From Leptospira sp. 96542 (GTDB taxonomy: Bacteria; Spirochaetota; Leptospiria; Leptospirales; Leptospiraceae), in NCBI GenBank assembly GCA_029310945.1, contig JARJFC010000001.1, positions 124,001 through 188,000 of the forward strand: DNA of 64,000 nucleotides, read 5' to 3'. The translations under genes were made by a program, and so were the position numbers. Below, piece by piece: positions 9,187-19,456 of the stretch. Within the stretch, counting starts at the first letter, position 1. Every line of letters starts with the position of its first letter. The notes beneath the pieces were generated by a model, which saw only the letters and a program-made list of their open reading frames with translations, ran no database searches and was not told the origin of the DNA.

Positions 9187-10006
9187 TCTTATCTCCTAAA
9201 ATGTATTTTTTTTCTGCGATGTGGACAAAAAAATCTGGATCATCTTGTGTATACGTCTCTTGGAAATCTCCATAGGTGTGGATGGTTTGGAAACCAACTT
9301 CGCCAAGCAAGTTCCTGAATTTTTCCCTTCGAATGGGAAACATATTCAAATGGTATTTTGTTTGATCTGGAAAGGTGTAACAAAACCGAGCCAAACCATC
9401 GTCGACATACTCTGGTTCTGCTTTCACATTTTCCCCACAATAGTAGTATGTATGTTTTGATGAAAAACCAGAATCCAAGATGGAATCATAATTTCTTTGG
9501 TCAATGATGAGAATCCCATCGTGTTTCAGAGCTGCATAAAATTCAGCCAGCGCTTTTCTACGGTCATTGTCGTTGAATAGGTGTGTGAAAGAGTTTCCAA
9601 GACAAATCACAGCATCAAATTTACCATGCACATCTTTATTCAACCAACGCCAATCTGCTTGGACTGTTCTTAAAATTAGCCCATGTTTGCGTCCATTTTC
9701 AAATGCTTTTGCAAGCATGGCTGGACTACCATCGGCGCTTGTTACTTCAAAACCACTTTGCCACAACCGAACAGAATGAAACCCTGTGCCAGTCGCAACG
9801 TCCAAAACTTTATTCTTCTTTCTTTTTTTGAGTTCTGAAATAAAAAAATCACCTTCACTTTTAGAGCGCAATGACCAATCAATCAAATCGTCCCATTTTT
9901 CTACAAAGGATTGTACATATTCTGAAGTGTAATGATTGGTGTCTCTCGTTTGGATTGGTTCTATGCCAAAGTCTTGTGTTTGGATGTTTATTCTTTTTTG
10001 ATTCAC
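9167..10006 (-). CDS. Glycine/sarcosine N-methyltransferase (GSMT)
   Basis: About 279 residues. It has the GSMT opening segment (DFGIEPIQTRDTNHYTSEYV then FVEKWDDLIDW), SAM motif VLDVATGTGFHSVRLWQSG, a VTSADGSPAML acidic loop, and the family-typical IDQRNYDSIL and a tyrosine-rich KHTYYYCGENV region. It methylates glycine to sarcosine and on to dimethylglycine. I place the start at GTG 10004-10006 because AGGAG lies exactly 6 nt upstream; an in-frame ATG at 10042 has only a poor site and would add 12 unusual residues. It is the first gene of a three-gene operon with the next methyltransferase and the BCCT transporter. Confidence 0.85.
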   Translation of the reverse strand: MNQKRINIQTQDFGIEPIQTRDTNHYTSEYVQSFVEKWDDLIDWSLRSKSEGDFFISELKKRKKNKVLDVATGTGFHSVRLWQSGFEVTSADGSPAMLAKAFENGRKHGLILRTVQADWRWLNKDVHGKFDAVICLGNSFTHLFNDNDRRKALAEFYAALKHDGILIIDQRNYDSILDSGFSSKHTYYYCGENVKAEPEYVDDGLARFCYTFPDQTKYHLNMFPIRREKFRNLLGEVGFQTIHTYGDFQETYTQDDPDFFVHIAEKKYILGDKNETDSE

Positions 10007-10122
10007 TTTTTTCTCCTGTGAACCACAAACACCACACAACATAACTCCGTCCGATAGGCAGAAATAAACTCACAATAGCAGCTTTTAAATTGTATGGTGA
10101 AGTGATTTATTTCCTGAAACCC

Positions 10123-10200
10123 CTCACCCGTTCAGATGAGTAGGACTACCATCAGGTTCCCCTTTATAAAAGAGGCTTGTTGGTCCATCAAAATAGATGG
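10123..10200 (-). ncRNA. Predicted structured leader of the betaine operon (three hairpins)
   Basis: Read as minus-strand RNA, this stretch forms three consecutive hairpins: CCATC/GATGG (10185-10200), CCUCUUU/AAAGGGG (10159-10175) and CUCAUC/GGUGAG (10123-10140). The second and third each contain a G-U pair that would be a C-A mismatch on the plus strand, so pairing favours the minus-strand transcript. An outer TGAAAC/GTTTCA pair (10115-10120 with 10217-10222) could enclose them, but the predicted transcription start would exclude its 5' arm. I could not match it to glycine, TPP, SAM or ydaO-type riboswitch consensus elements. Function unknown; cis-regulation of osmolyte synthesis is inference. 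Confidence 0.4.
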
Positions 10201-10221
10201 GAGAAAGAATTCTCACGTTTC

Positions 10222-10249
10222 ATTATCATTGAATAAAATCAGTAGTCAA
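10222..10249 (-). promoter_or_regulatory. Sigma70-type promoter of the betaine operon
   Basis: On the minus strand there is a -35 box TTGACT (10244-10249), a 16-nt spacer and a -10 box GATAAT (10222-10227). This predicts transcription starting near 10215, giving a leader of about 210 nt before the GTG of the first methyltransferase gene. The boxes are close to consensus; not tested. Confidence 0.55.
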
Positions 10250-10316
10250 GGGTTTTTTATAAAAAATAAACTTGCTTCCTTTACGAATCTATATAGTTTC
10301 TGTAGAATTTCAGTGT

Positions 10317-11165
10317 ATGAAAGTATTCAAAATCATCCTTAAATCCTTAGCCGTACTAATCGTCATCACCCTAACAGCTGTTTTTTTGTACGTTCGTTCG
10401 TTATTCCAAGAAGAAACAGCGGTTGAAGTTGGATCACTGAGCGAAACTTTTGGATCCAAAAGGATACTCGGTGTATTTGCCCATCCGGATGACGAACAAC
10501 TAGTCAATACAGTATTTGTGAACGCAAAAACTAAGAATGAATCTACATTCACAGCCCTTGTCACTGCCACGAAAGGAGAAGTTGGCGAACAGGTTCCTGT
10601 TGTGGCCAGGCAAAAAGATTTAGGTTTTATCAGAAAAGCAGAGGCTTTAAAAAATGGTTTTGCTATGGGTATCGATGAACAAGAAGTGTGGGACTATCCC
10701 GACAGTGGGGTGCCGGATGTATCCATACAAGAGATAAAAACAAAAGTAAAACAATCCATGTTAGCCTATAAACCCGATATGTTACTGACATTTTGGCCTG
10801 CCAGTGGGGCAACTGGACACAAAGATCATATGAGAATGGGTTTAGTGGCAACAGAAGTAAGTAAAGAACTTAAATCAGCTCCTATTGAAAACTATTCAGG
10901 ACCAAAGTACATTGTTTATGTTATCACACCTAAAAAAGCATTTTTGACGTTAGGTGGAGAGGTTGGTAAATTCGTAGCTGAGAACCAACCGAATCCTACC
11001 CATGCCCTTGCGAGTGATACAAGATCCAAAATGAAAGGTTGGGAAATCCATGCATCACAAGGAGATTATGTGAGAAAAGCCTACGGGATCCCCGCTTGGC
11101 TTTTGTATCTACTCTGGGACAAGGAGTATTATTATGTTGTTGGAATGGACGAAAAAACCAAGTAA
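10317..11165 (+). CDS. PIG-L (LmbE-like) family deacetylase with N-terminal membrane anchor
   Basis: 282 residues from the ATG at 10317, chosen because the protein then begins MKVFKIILKSLAVLIVITL, a clean signal-anchor. The zinc-binding motif HPDDE is present in GVFAHPDDEQLVNTVF, with the second metal/histidine motif GHKDHMRMG further on. Such enzymes remove acetyl groups from N-acetylglucosamine-type substrates or related small molecules. The substrate cannot be read from sequence. It is divergent from the betaine operon and is followed by a hairpin. Confidence 0.8.
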   Translation: MKVFKIILKSLAVLIVITLTAVFLYVRSLFQEETAVEVGSLSETFGSKRILGVFAHPDDEQLVNTVFVNAKTKNESTFTALVTATKGEVGEQVPVVARQKDLGFIRKAEALKNGFAMGIDEQEVWDYPDSGVPDVSIQEIKTKVKQSMLAYKPDMLLTFWPASGATGHKDHMRMGLVATEVSKELKSAPIENYSGPKYIVYVITPKKAFLTLGGEVGKFVAENQPNPTHALASDTRSKMKGWEIHASQGDYVRKAYGIPAWLLYLLWDKEYYYVVGMDEKTK

Positions 11166-11177
11166 AATTCCTGATAT

Positions 11178-11211
11178 AAATTTGGCTTTCTCGTGAACGA
11201 GATTCAAATTT
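11178..11211 (+). terminator. Possible terminator hairpin after the PIG-L gene
   Basis: Nested inverted repeat: outer arms AAATTTG (11178-11184) and CAAATTT (11205-11211), inner arms CTCGT and ACGAG with a GA loop. A short T-rich stretch (GTTTGT) follows. It lies just after the deacetylase stop and before the next MCP gene. Confidence 0.4.
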
Positions 11212-11250
11212 GTTTGTCAGAATTTCCTAAACAAAGTCTTATCGTAAGTA

Positions 11251-12786
11251 ATGGACTTTTACAGTTATCAATCTGCCAAAACGATCAATTCCATTCGTAT
11301 TTTTTTATTTGTCAATTTCAGTTTAGGCATCATCGGCACCTACGCAACTCTCGATCCTGCCCAAGCAAAAACGATGATCCTGGGAGCCTCCATCTACGGA
11401 CTTAGCGCCATCACTGCTGGGTATCTATTAAAGAAAAAACTAGAACCCCGAGCCTTTATTTTTGTCCTTTGCGATGTTTTTGTGGCTGGACTGACGGCCA
11501 TTTCACAAGCAAGCATCAGCGAAGACATTGCCTCTGGAACCATCAAAGTTGGTGTCAATTATACAATTTGTTTTTTTATGATCCTATACTCTGGGTTTTT
11601 ATTTTCCTGGCGAAAAACAATAATTGTTGGTTTTTTACTATCTCTGATTTATATCATCAACCTAACAGTTGCTCATTTGGTGAGTGGTGTTCAGTTTATG
11701 GATGGGACAGATCCACACAAATACCCTTTTGCACTTTCACTACCGATTGAAATCGTAAAAGTTATTTTTTTACTCGTGGCCACTTTTTCAACGGGCAAAA
11801 TGGTGAGTTTACTTGTTCGCACGAAAGATGAGGCAGTAGAAGGTAAACGAGTTGCCGATGAACATGCGGCACTTGTTGAAAAACAAAAAGAAAATATGAA
11901 ACAGACGGCTCTAAAATTAAATGAATCTGTCCACGCACTAAAATCTTTTACAGAAGACTTAAACAACCAAATCCAAACACAAGCGGCTTCCATTGAAGAA
12001 ATCAGTGCTTCACTAACGGAGATTTCCCAAGCCACTCAAAGTTCTGCCGAATTTGTAAAAGACCAATACCAAAAAATTGAAAAACTAAATGAAGAAAGTT
12101 TTAATTTAGAAAATTTGGTTCGAGAAATTAGGCAAGAAATTTCAGAGATATCTACCCAAATCAATCATACGACAAATTTTAGTACGGAAGTTTCGTCTTC
12201 CATGTTGTCTTTAAATACAGCACTGAACGAAGTAAAACAATCCTTCCGCAAAGTAGAAGAAGTAAATCAAATCATGAAAGAAATTGCAGACAGAACCAAC
12301 TTACTTGCACTAAATGCTTCTATTGAAGCAGCCCGTGCGGGAGAACACGGCCGTGGGTTTGCTGTTGTTGCAGAGGAAGTTGGAAAACTCGCAGACAATT
12401 CTTCTTCCAATGCAAGTATTATCTCCAAAACAATCCAATCATCCAGATCCAATTTGGAAAATGGAAACAAATCCGCAGAACTTGCAAATGAACTGGCTGC
12501 CAACCAAGAAAAAGAACTGGTCGCAATCGAAAAGAGCGTTCGGTTGTTTCATGGGAAAATTGAAGAAATGCAAAATATAAATACGCGTATCGTGGCATCC
12601 CAAAAAGAACTAAAACAATTATCTTCCCAGCTCGAAACAATTGCTTCAGAACAAAGCATGGGAAACAAAGAAGTGACTAGGGCGGCCGAAAGTATAGAAG
12701 AAGCAGTGCAAATCATTGCAGAAAATACAAAAGAATTACAAAATCAAATTGAAGAAATTGCAACCCAGGCTGAGAAGATAAGGTAA
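11251..12786 (+). CDS. Methyl-accepting chemotaxis protein with six N-terminal membrane helices
   Basis: 511 residues. The N-terminal 190 residues hold about six hydrophobic helices with no large periplasmic sensor domain, so it probably senses within or near the membrane. The rest is a coiled-coil MCP signalling domain with the hairpin tip [20 protein letters not shown] and [16 protein letters not shown]. No HAMP is obvious. ATG at 11251 is the first possible start after an in-frame stop. A C-terminal NWETF-type receptor tail is not seen. Its ligand is unknown; it should talk to CheA/CheW encoded elsewhere. Confidence 0.88.
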   Translation: MDFYSYQSAKTINSIRIFLFVNFSLGIIGTYATLDPAQAKTMILGASIYGLSAITAGYLLKKKLEPRAFIFVLCDVFVAGLTAISQASISEDIASGTIKVGVNYTICFFMILYSGFLFSWRKTIIVGFLLSLIYIINLTVAHLVSGVQFMDGTDPHKYPFALSLPIEIVKVIFLLVATFSTGKMVSLLVRTKDEAVEGKRVADEHAALVEKQKENMKQTALKLNESVHALKSFTEDLNNQIQTQAASIEEISASLTEISQATQSSAEFVKDQYQKIEKLNEESFNLENLVREIRQEISEISTQINHTTNFSTEVSSSMLSLNTALNEVKQSFRKVEEVNQIMKEIADRTNLLALNASIEAARAGEHGRGFAVVAEEVGKLADNSSSNASIISKTIQSSRSNLENGNKSAELANELAANQEKELVAIEKSVRLFHGKIEEMQNINTRIVASQKELKQLSSQLETIASEQSMGNKEVTRAAESIEEAVQIIAENTKELQNQIEEIATQAEKIR

Positions 12787-12865
12787 AATTCATATTTGTC
12801 TAATACAATCTTCAAACCAAAATAAAAAGAACCCGCCTAACAATTTCTAGCTCAGCAAATGTAAA

Positions 12866-14389
12866 TCAAAATACATGACTAAAGTTAACGAATGTTTGTT
12901 CGTCTTCTCTTGATTTTGCATAGTCTATCATAATGATTGTTGCTTGGTTCCACGCAATCCGAAGACCAAGACCTCGCGAGTATTTGTAGTCTTTAAAATT
13001 CATTTTATGCTCGTCATCCCATACCCGGCCGTAATCTACGAACGGCACTATATTGAACACAAACAATTCACTACCAATTTTGGTTTCGGCAAATTTATAA
13101 CGGATCTCTGAGTTTCCCCAGCCGATGGTTCTTCCCACAAACCGATCTTGTTTATAACCCCTGAGTGTTCGAAGCCCTCCCAAACCACCGACCAATCCTT
13201 CCGTGCCCCACATATTACGATATTCAAAAAATGGAATATTTCCATCGGACAATCCGACGGCGAAACGATTTGCCACTACCAATTTATCAAATACTTTCGG
13301 AAAAGGGCTCCAAAATAATTTTGCCTGCCCAAAATATTTATCAAAGTCATAATTTGAGCCAACAGCCTTCGCATTCTTTTCGTAAGTTGCTTCTAAAAAT
13401 ATTCCGCTATTGGGATCTGGTTCAAAATCGCGAGTGTCATACACGATCCCTAACCTAACCGCATTTGTATAACCTCCGTTGTATCCAATAATGGCTCCTG
13501 CTTCGTAGTCTTCTGTTAAACGAGTTTTCCCATTGGGAACTTCGGCGCCAAAATTGCCTCCAATGAGAGGATCCTTACCTTGGATAAATTTACCATCATA
13601 AGTACGAATGATATTATTCGAAAATTTAAGTCCTGTGACCAAACGGACAGTTCCACCAACAAACGAACGCTCTGTGCTGACTGTTGCCATCGGAGTTTCA
13701 ATTTCATAACGATTGTACATTCGATCTGTGACTACGTATCCATCACGGCTTGGAAATCCTGTGTAACTTTTTCCACCAAATAAAATGGAATCGGAAGGTG
13801 TTCCTGGACGGAAATAGGTTAAATTGGTCTCTTGGTCTAAATAACTTGAATTGCGAACAATACGTCCGTTCGTTTGGTTTCGATCAATATAAGATAAGGG
13901 CTGCATACTACTTTCACCCACACCAAAATATAAAGTTGTCGGGGTAATGGTTAGAAACGCATCCGCACGAAGTCGCCACTGAGTGTCCGCAATGAAGGGC
14001 ATGTCCAAACTCAACTGGTGGTACTGTGCATTTTTATTTGTATTAAAATACTGAGCAAAAAATCGCATCCTGTACGGTGTGTAATCAAAGAGCGGGTCTG
14101 ACTTTAAACCATTATCGTATAAATAACCTCGGACTCCATAACCGATACCTTCATTTGGATCTGAATTGATGAGAGGAAGGCCAGTGGGATAATAACCCTC
14201 TAATTTATCATCTAAGTCTTTTTTACACAATTGTTTTGATTCATCCATCGGAAATGGAAGATTTTTTCTGGGTGCTGGTTTTTCACAACCTTCCATAGGA
14301 GAAGGTTCCTGTGCACCGAGCCCCAAAGGAGAAAAAAATAATATTTGTGTACAGATTGTACAGTAGATGAGTTGGTACTTGCGTGGCAT
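12866..14389 (-). CDS. BamA/Omp85-like outer membrane beta-barrel protein
   Basis: About 507 residues from the ATG at 14389, which has GGAG 6 nt upstream; a longer in-frame reading from 14446 has no such site. The signal peptide ends LGLGAQ. The rest is a surface-antigen (D15-type) barrel: repeated amphipathic strands, the segment [19 protein letters not shown], which matches the conserved VRGF-like loop motif (here LRGY) of the Omp85 superfamily, and a C-terminal aromatic end (FVNFSHVF). No POTRA repeats are evident, so it is a short Omp85 relative rather than BamA itself. It may be an autonomous transporter or channel; cargo is unknown. Confidence 0.75.
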   Translation of the reverse strand: MPRKYQLIYCTICTQILFFSPLGLGAQEPSPMEGCEKPAPRKNLPFPMDESKQLCKKDLDDKLEGYYPTGLPLINSDPNEGIGYGVRGYLYDNGLKSDPLFDYTPYRMRFFAQYFNTNKNAQYHQLSLDMPFIADTQWRLRADAFLTITPTTLYFGVGESSMQPLSYIDRNQTNGRIVRNSSYLDQETNLTYFRPGTPSDSILFGGKSYTGFPSRDGYVVTDRMYNRYEIETPMATVSTERSFVGGTVRLVTGLKFSNNIIRTYDGKFIQGKDPLIGGNFGAEVPNGKTRLTEDYEAGAIIGYNGGYTNAVRLGIVYDTRDFEPDPNSGIFLEATYEKNAKAVGSNYDFDKYFGQAKLFWSPFPKVFDKLVVANRFAVGLSDGNIPFFEYRNMWGTEGLVGGLGGLRTLRGYKQDRFVGRTIGWGNSEIRYKFAETKIGSELFVFNIVPFVDYGRVWDDEHKMNFKDYKYSRGLGLRIAWNQATIIMIDYAKSREDEQTFVNFSHVF

Positions 14390-14575
14390 TGAATTCTCCA
14401 CTGGATAAGGATTATCCCACTCACTCTCTGATTTTTTATTCGTCAATTGTTAATCAGGAAATTGGGTTCGTGATCCAAACAATTTATCGAAAAATCCAAA
14501 CAAACTGCACCCGATTTGTGCATCGCAAAAATTGGGACAAAGTGGAACGAAAGAGCATTTTTGAAAATTATCATT

Positions 14576-15130
14576 CTAAAAGGTTACTTCAAACACTTCC
14601 ACTGAAAGTAAAATTTTCGTACGCTCCGTATAATAGAACCGATACTTGTTCTTTTCGGAAAACAAATCAGAATGATATATGGAAGTTTGGTTAAACGAAA
14701 TACCTTTCACTTTTAATGTTGAGAGCATAGATTTCCCATTAGAATCGTACAAAATGTCCTTTTTCAAAGAATCAATCAATTTTATGGATTCTCCATTTGG
14801 CGAGAGTAGAAATATACGATAGTTATTTTGAAACAATCTCAGCATAACTAAAGTTAATACCAAACTACCGATAGCAATGAATAGAAAAAAATCCGATGGT
14901 ATAATGTTGCCATCTTTTGTGTACATCCCCACTTCATAAAAATACAAATAAAAACTATAGATGGCAATGAACAAAAAAACAAAAGATAGTGCGCATCCAA
15001 GTATGAAAAAAATTTTCACTTTGGACTTGATTCTTTCCAGTTGAGAACGAGACATTTTTCCAAGCCGATTCAAATTCAGATCGTCCTCAGTGAAATCAAA
15101 AACCGTATTGAGTGAATTCATACATTGCAT
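14576..15130 (-). CDS. Hypothetical protein with two membrane helices
   Basis: 184 residues, or 181 if the second ATG (MNSLNTVFDF) is used. Two close hydrophobic helices (FILGCALSFVFLFIAIYSF and FLFIAIGSLVLTLVMLRLF) separate a charged N-terminal tail from a soluble C-terminal domain of about 75 residues (NGKSMLSTLKVKGISF). The pattern suggests a small PH-like or membrane-tethered domain, but I do not recognise the family. No clear ribosome site. Confidence 0.5.
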   Translation of the reverse strand: MQCMNSLNTVFDFTEDDLNLNRLGKMSRSQLERIKSKVKIFFILGCALSFVFLFIAIYSFYLYFYEVGMYTKDGNIIPSDFFLFIAIGSLVLTLVMLRLFQNNYRIFLLSPNGESIKLIDSLKKDILYDSNGKSMLSTLKVKGISFNQTSIYHSDLFSEKNKYRFYYTERTKILLSVEVFEVTF

Positions 15131-15461
15131 CTAAGCCCAGAGTTTATACTTTCACAATCAGATTTAGAATTTTTGTGAACGAATATCCCTTCCAAAAATG
15201 TTTTTTTTTACAGGAATCCTTTTTCTCACTTTGTGACTCTTTGAAAACCATGGAATTTGAATTCAAGATTTTTCATATTTGTTTTGGACAAACTCTCCCA
15301 AACTCACTCACTTCAGAAAAAAGTTTCTGAATCGTGTTCATTTAGAACGGATCAAAAATCCAACAGACTTTGTAAAAAAAAGATTTCTTAGATCAGGAAT
15401 TCACTTGTAAAATTCGTCTCAATTACAACATTCATAGATTTAATAATAGGATAAACGAAGC
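15131..15461. other. Intergenic region between divergent genes with an 8-bp inverted repeat
   Basis: 331 bp without a supportable gene. It holds a perfect inverted repeat TTCAGAAA/TTTCTGAA with a 4-nt loop (15312-15331) and a 10-bp palindrome TTGAATTCAA near 15257. No convincing -35/-10 pair was found. Either repeat could be an operator; nothing links them to a known regulator. Confidence 0.35.
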
Positions 15462-15854
15462 ATGATTGTTTTTCAATGCCCCACCGCCATCACAGAATAT
15501 TTAGAAGATAAAAAAATAGTAGTTCTCACGCAAAATGGTAAAAACACAGGTTCCGACTTAAAGAATAGTTTAGACAAAGGTGCGGAAGCCCTAGTTAATA
15601 ACAAAGCAGTAAAGTGGCTTTCTGACAACAGAAACATGGGTACACACACAGCAGAAGATGTAGAATGGATCAATAACGACTGGACCCCCAGAGCCATTAA
15701 AGCTGGCTGGAAAAAGTGGGCTTTGGTACAACCACAATCGGCACTCTCTGCCATGTCAGAAAAGAACTTGGTAGATTTTTTTGCATCCCATGGAATCGAA
15801 GTTAAAATTTTTGAAACTCCCGAAGAAGGTCATAAGTGGTTGGATTCAGTCTAA
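15462..15854 (+). CDS. Stand-alone STAS-like (SpoIIAA-type) small protein
   Basis: 130 residues, no signal. The core KWLSDNRNMG ... WINNDWTPRAIKAGWKKWAL with the following QSALSAM matches the C-terminal region of the MCP encoded at 19946-21655 ([10 protein letters not shown] ... [11 protein letters not shown] ... [15 protein letters not shown]). This is the pattern of small alpha/beta STAS/SEC14-like sheet proteins common in Bacteroidetes and spirochaetes. It precedes an MCP gene by 10 bp and is probably co-transcribed, so it may be a separate signalling partner. Biochemical role unknown. Confidence 0.65.
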   Translation: MIVFQCPTAITEYLEDKKIVVLTQNGKNTGSDLKNSLDKGAEALVNNKAVKWLSDNRNMGTHTAEDVEWINNDWTPRAIKAGWKKWALVQPQSALSAMSEKNLVDFFASHGIEVKIFETPEEGHKWLDSV

Positions 15855-15864
15855 TTTCTATTAA

Positions 15865-17130
15865 ATGAAATTGAACCAAACGATTCGATTCAGTTTGATT
15901 TCCATTCCAATGGTTCTTTGTCAAATTGGTGTATTGGTCTACCAGTACACCGTGGGCAACGAATTTGATTGGAAATCCACCTCCCTTCAATTCATTGCAC
16001 TCAGCACTTCCCTTTTATTCGTTTTTTCTGTATTCAAAAATCTTTATACAACAAACAGAAAATATGTTTTAATCAGAAAAATATTAGCAAATGCAATCAA
16101 AGGCGATTTAGCAATCGATTTTGTTCTCAAAAATTCTCTCGATAAAAAGAACGAACTCGACAAAATCATCCTATCTATTTTTGAATTAAAAAGTATATTT
16201 TCCGATATCATTCAGCTTTTGAAAGATTCCACCCAAGGATTAAAATCTGCTGTCACAAATGCAAAAGCTGTGGATGAGTCCTTCAATTCAAGTTTAATCA
16301 AACAACAAGACTATTCACAAAACTTAGACATCACCGTTCGTAAAATGACCGAAAACATGGCGAACATTGAAAATGCATCTTCTAATAACTATGCAACTTT
16401 AACAAGAGTCTCCGAAAGTATCAAAGTGTTATCGGAACATATAAACGATTCCGAAGAGAATAGCACACATTCAAAAAATTTAACATTCGGTATTTCTGAT
16501 AAGATCCAAAAAGGCAACAAGGCTCTCGAAGAGATGGCAAACGTCATAGAAAATATTGCCGTCAGTTCGGGAAAAATAGAAGGGATGGTAATTGTTATCA
16601 AAGAAATTTCCGAACGAGTTAATTTACTTGCATTGAATGCATCCATTGAAGCAGCAAGGGCAGGTGAATTTGGAAGTGGGTTTGCCGTTGTGGCACAAGA
16701 AGTTTCAAAACTCGCTACTCAAACTGCAAATAGTATTAAAGAAATTGACAATAATGTAAAACGCAATAAGGAGGAAGTTGTTCTCAACCGCCAAAAAATA
16801 AATGAAACAAACCAATTGTATAAAGAGATCATCGGCGAAGTAAATCAGATATTCGCACGTATCAATCAGATATCCGATTCAGTCACAAACCAAAGCCTGG
16901 TCAAAGAAAAACTCATAACAGAATCAGAACAATTGTCCAAAATGTTGGCTGCTATCAATCAAAACATTATGGATCAAAACACATCGCAAAAATTTATTGC
17001 TGATGTTGCGCAAACTATGGATTCAAGTGTGAAGGCAACTTTTGAAGAAGGTGAAAATTTGTCAAAATTGTTGGAAAAAATCAAATCAACTTCTGACGAT
17101 ATCGGTGGTGTGATACTTCTATTCAAATAA
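15865..17130 (+). CDS. Methyl-accepting chemotaxis protein, short membrane sensor
   Basis: 421 residues. Two N-terminal helices ([18 protein letters not shown] and [19 protein letters not shown]) with little between them, then a long coiled-coil signalling domain with tip [20 protein letters not shown] and [15 protein letters not shown]. No sensor domain and no clear HAMP. It starts 10 bp after the STAS-like gene, implying one transcript. Its stop lies 6 bp from the stop of the convergent histidine kinase gene. Confidence 0.85.
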   Translation: MKLNQTIRFSLISIPMVLCQIGVLVYQYTVGNEFDWKSTSLQFIALSTSLLFVFSVFKNLYTTNRKYVLIRKILANAIKGDLAIDFVLKNSLDKKNELDKIILSIFELKSIFSDIIQLLKDSTQGLKSAVTNAKAVDESFNSSLIKQQDYSQNLDITVRKMTENMANIENASSNNYATLTRVSESIKVLSEHINDSEENSTHSKNLTFGISDKIQKGNKALEEMANVIENIAVSSGKIEGMVIVIKEISERVNLLALNASIEAARAGEFGSGFAVVAQEVSKLATQTANSIKEIDNNVKRNKEEVVLNRQKINETNQLYKEIIGEVNQIFARINQISDSVTNQSLVKEKLITESEQLSKMLAAINQNIMDQNTSQKFIADVAQTMDSSVKATFEEGENLSKLLEKIKSTSDDIGGVILLFK

Positions 17131-17136
17131 ATGGTT

Positions 17137-18429
17137 TCAATCAACTAACGGAAACTCTAAGGTAACACATACCTCAGAAAAATTATGATCCACCTGCTCC
17201 AACCTAAGAACGTTTCGATAGATTCCTGATTGTATGGTTCCAATATGAATCTGGCCATGCATATCCTCTACGATTTTTTTAATGATTGTTAACCCCAAAC
17301 CCAAACCAAATTCTTCGCTATCATACCTTTCGTCTACAGTTCGGTTCATTCTAAAAAAGGGTTGGTATAATGATAAATCTTCACCTAGATTAAAATCCAT
17401 TGATTGAAAACCTTTTTCCTCGGTTGGGTTTATAATTTTTATTAAAAATCTTTTATTAGAAACAAGAAACAAAACAATAATAGAAACTCCTTCTGGTGAA
17501 TATTTCATAGCATTAATAAACAGTTCTTTGATGATTGTGACAAATCGATCAATATTGATACTGATTGCAAAATGGTTTGCATTCTTTAATACAGAAACAG
17601 TTATATTCTGATTCTTTATTTTCAACATCTCTTCTAAATCGGAGGCCAAATTTTCGACCTTTTGAATCAAAAAATTTAAGCTATATCTTTCATATTCTAT
17701 TAGCGGATTTTCAATGTATCTTTGCACTGTAGCTAACGAATTTACAATTTTCTTAGTGGTTTTATAATTTTCCTCTACCAAATCTAAATGCCGAATCGGC
17801 ACTATTGCATAATTTTCCTTTTTTTCAGATTTACGAATCAGAGCACCGAGCGAAGTCATAAGTCCACCTAACCCATTACCTTGCATCAAACTCGTATTCA
17901 GATGTGGAAGTGTTTGGATCATCCAAGATTTACGTTTCCCTCGATTTTCCATCTCTTTTCGCCAATTAAAAATATTCTTCATTTCTCTGAATAAATTTTC
18001 TTCATATTCAATGACACGAGAATATGTATCATTTCCACTACTCAATTCATCGCTGGGAGTATTCGAATTCAAATATCGGATCCATGAGAATAAAATCAGA
18101 ATATCCTGTGGATTCTGATTCATACCATCCCAACTTGCTGATTTAGGGATCGAAAATATTTTTACACAATGTAGATGATTATCAGTATATAATTCATTCT
18201 GATAATTTATCCCTTGTTTGGCTTTGGAAAAAACTTCAAGATCTAAATTGAAATCACGTAACATAGGAGATTTTAACATCTCCTCCAGAGTGATATTCGC
18301 ATTTTCATTATCCCCAAAAATTTCATTTAGGTGATTTCCCATTGTTAACTTGATATTTAAATCTTCATCCAATACAATGTATTCGCCATAAGGGAAAGCA
18401 GATAGAACCAAACCGAGAACTTTTATCAT
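17137..18429 (-). CDS. Sensor histidine kinase with atypical dimerisation region
   Basis: 430 residues, soluble. The N-terminal 130 residues look PAS-like (YIVLDEDLNIKLTMGNHLNEIFG). The C-terminal ATPase domain has an N box (ELFINAMKYSPEG) and a G box (EFGLGLGLTIIKKIVEDMHG). The expected HExRTPL H-box is absent; the closest candidate is LPHLNTSLMQGNGLGGLMTS (around residue 180), so the phospho-acceptor is uncertain. No response regulator is adjacent; it is convergent with an MCP gene. It may signal through a separate regulator. Confidence 0.7.
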   Translation of the reverse strand: MIKVLGLVLSAFPYGEYIVLDEDLNIKLTMGNHLNEIFGDNENANITLEEMLKSPMLRDFNLDLEVFSKAKQGINYQNELYTDNHLHCVKIFSIPKSASWDGMNQNPQDILILFSWIRYLNSNTPSDELSSGNDTYSRVIEYEENLFREMKNIFNWRKEMENRGKRKSWMIQTLPHLNTSLMQGNGLGGLMTSLGALIRKSEKKENYAIVPIRHLDLVEENYKTTKKIVNSLATVQRYIENPLIEYERYSLNFLIQKVENLASDLEEMLKIKNQNITVSVLKNANHFAISINIDRFVTIIKELFINAMKYSPEGVSIIVLFLVSNKRFLIKIINPTEEKGFQSMDFNLGEDLSLYQPFFRMNRTVDERYDSEEFGLGLGLTIIKKIVEDMHGQIHIGTIQSGIYRNVLRLEQVDHNFSEVCVTLEFPLVD

Positions 18430-18562
18430 ATATCAATCATTTAAAAAATACAGATTGCCAGAAAACCAATATGTATATTCTAATATTCATTACTATTTTT
18501 GATAATGGCACAATGTAAATTTGGAGGAAATCCCAAAACAAAACCAAAATAGTTTGGACTAT

Positions 18563-19456
18563 TTATGGATTCGTATGGACAAACTTCGGATTCCTATCCT
18601 TTCGGAAATCTGAAGGAGTCAACCCTGTTTCTTTTTTGAAAAACCTAGTGAAATAGGCAGAATCGTGAAAGTTGAGTTGGATGGCAATGTCAGAGATACG
18701 GAAATCGGAATATTCCAATAACTCGATGGCTCGCCTAATCACATTTTCCTTAATGAAATCGGATGCAGACCTGCCCGAAATTCCTTTAACCGTATCACTT
18801 AAATGACCAGGAGTTATACCTAGAAGATTGGCAAAATAACTGACTGGACGAATTTCACCTTGAGAAGAGTTTAACAATTGAATAAATTCGTAAACAGTTT
18901 TATTTAACTTAACAGGTATTATTTTTTGATTATTGAGTATAATTCTATTTAAATATAGCAATATAAGTTCCGTTAAGTTTCGAACAATAGTTTTGTCGCT
19001 GATATTACCTAATCCAATTTCTTCTTTTAGCAATTGAATTACTTGCCAAATCATCTTCGACCTTTTTAGAGTTAAGACGACGGGCATTTTGGTATTCAAA
19101 AAGAAAGAAAATTTTGTAAAAGGATACTCATTTTTTCTCATCAAAAATGAATCATAAAATCTTACCGAAAGCCCTTCCGAAATCCCACTCCAATCGTTCC
19201 GATAAGAAACATATTGAGGCAAATACAAAAAACTCCTATCTTCAAGATTATATTTTTTTGAATTTAACTCAAGAGAACCTTTACCTTTTTTAATGAATAC
19301 AATTGTAGAAAAATGATTTAAATGTAATGTTGACCATTTTTTATTTTTCGCATCCGAATCGTTCAATTCGTTAATGCAAAAATCATCTTCCGAATCGGCA
19401 CAAAAATCTTCCAGGTTAAATATTTTGATTCTACGATTTGAAGAATGTTGATTCAT
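18563..19456 (-). CDS. AraC family transcriptional regulator
   Basis: 297 residues. An N-terminal cupin-like sensing region (HLNHFSTIVFIKKGKGSLEL, SFLYLPQYVSYRND) is followed by the double helix-turn-helix DNA-binding domain (FRISDIAIQLNFHDSAYFTRF then FKKETGLTPSDFRKDR). This is the standard AraC/XylS architecture. The target is unknown; the nearest intergenic inverted repeat lies about 50 bp upstream of its own start. Confidence 0.85.
   Translation of the reverse strand: MNQHSSNRRIKIFNLEDFCADSEDDFCINELNDSDAKNKKWSTLHLNHFSTIVFIKKGKGSLELNSKKYNLEDRSFLYLPQYVSYRNDWSGISEGLSVRFYDSFLMRKNEYPFTKFSFFLNTKMPVVLTLKRSKMIWQVIQLLKEEIGLGNISDKTIVRNLTELILLYLNRIILNNQKIIPVKLNKTVYEFIQLLNSSQGEIRPVSYFANLLGITPGHLSDTVKGISGRSASDFIKENVIRRAIELLEYSDFRISDIAIQLNFHDSAYFTRFFKKETGLTPSDFRKDRNPKFVHTNP

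Noticed and set aside
10043..10222. Glycine, TPP, SAM or ydaO riboswitch in the betaine leader
   Set aside because: The conserved core elements that I know for these classes are absent; only generic hairpins are seen.
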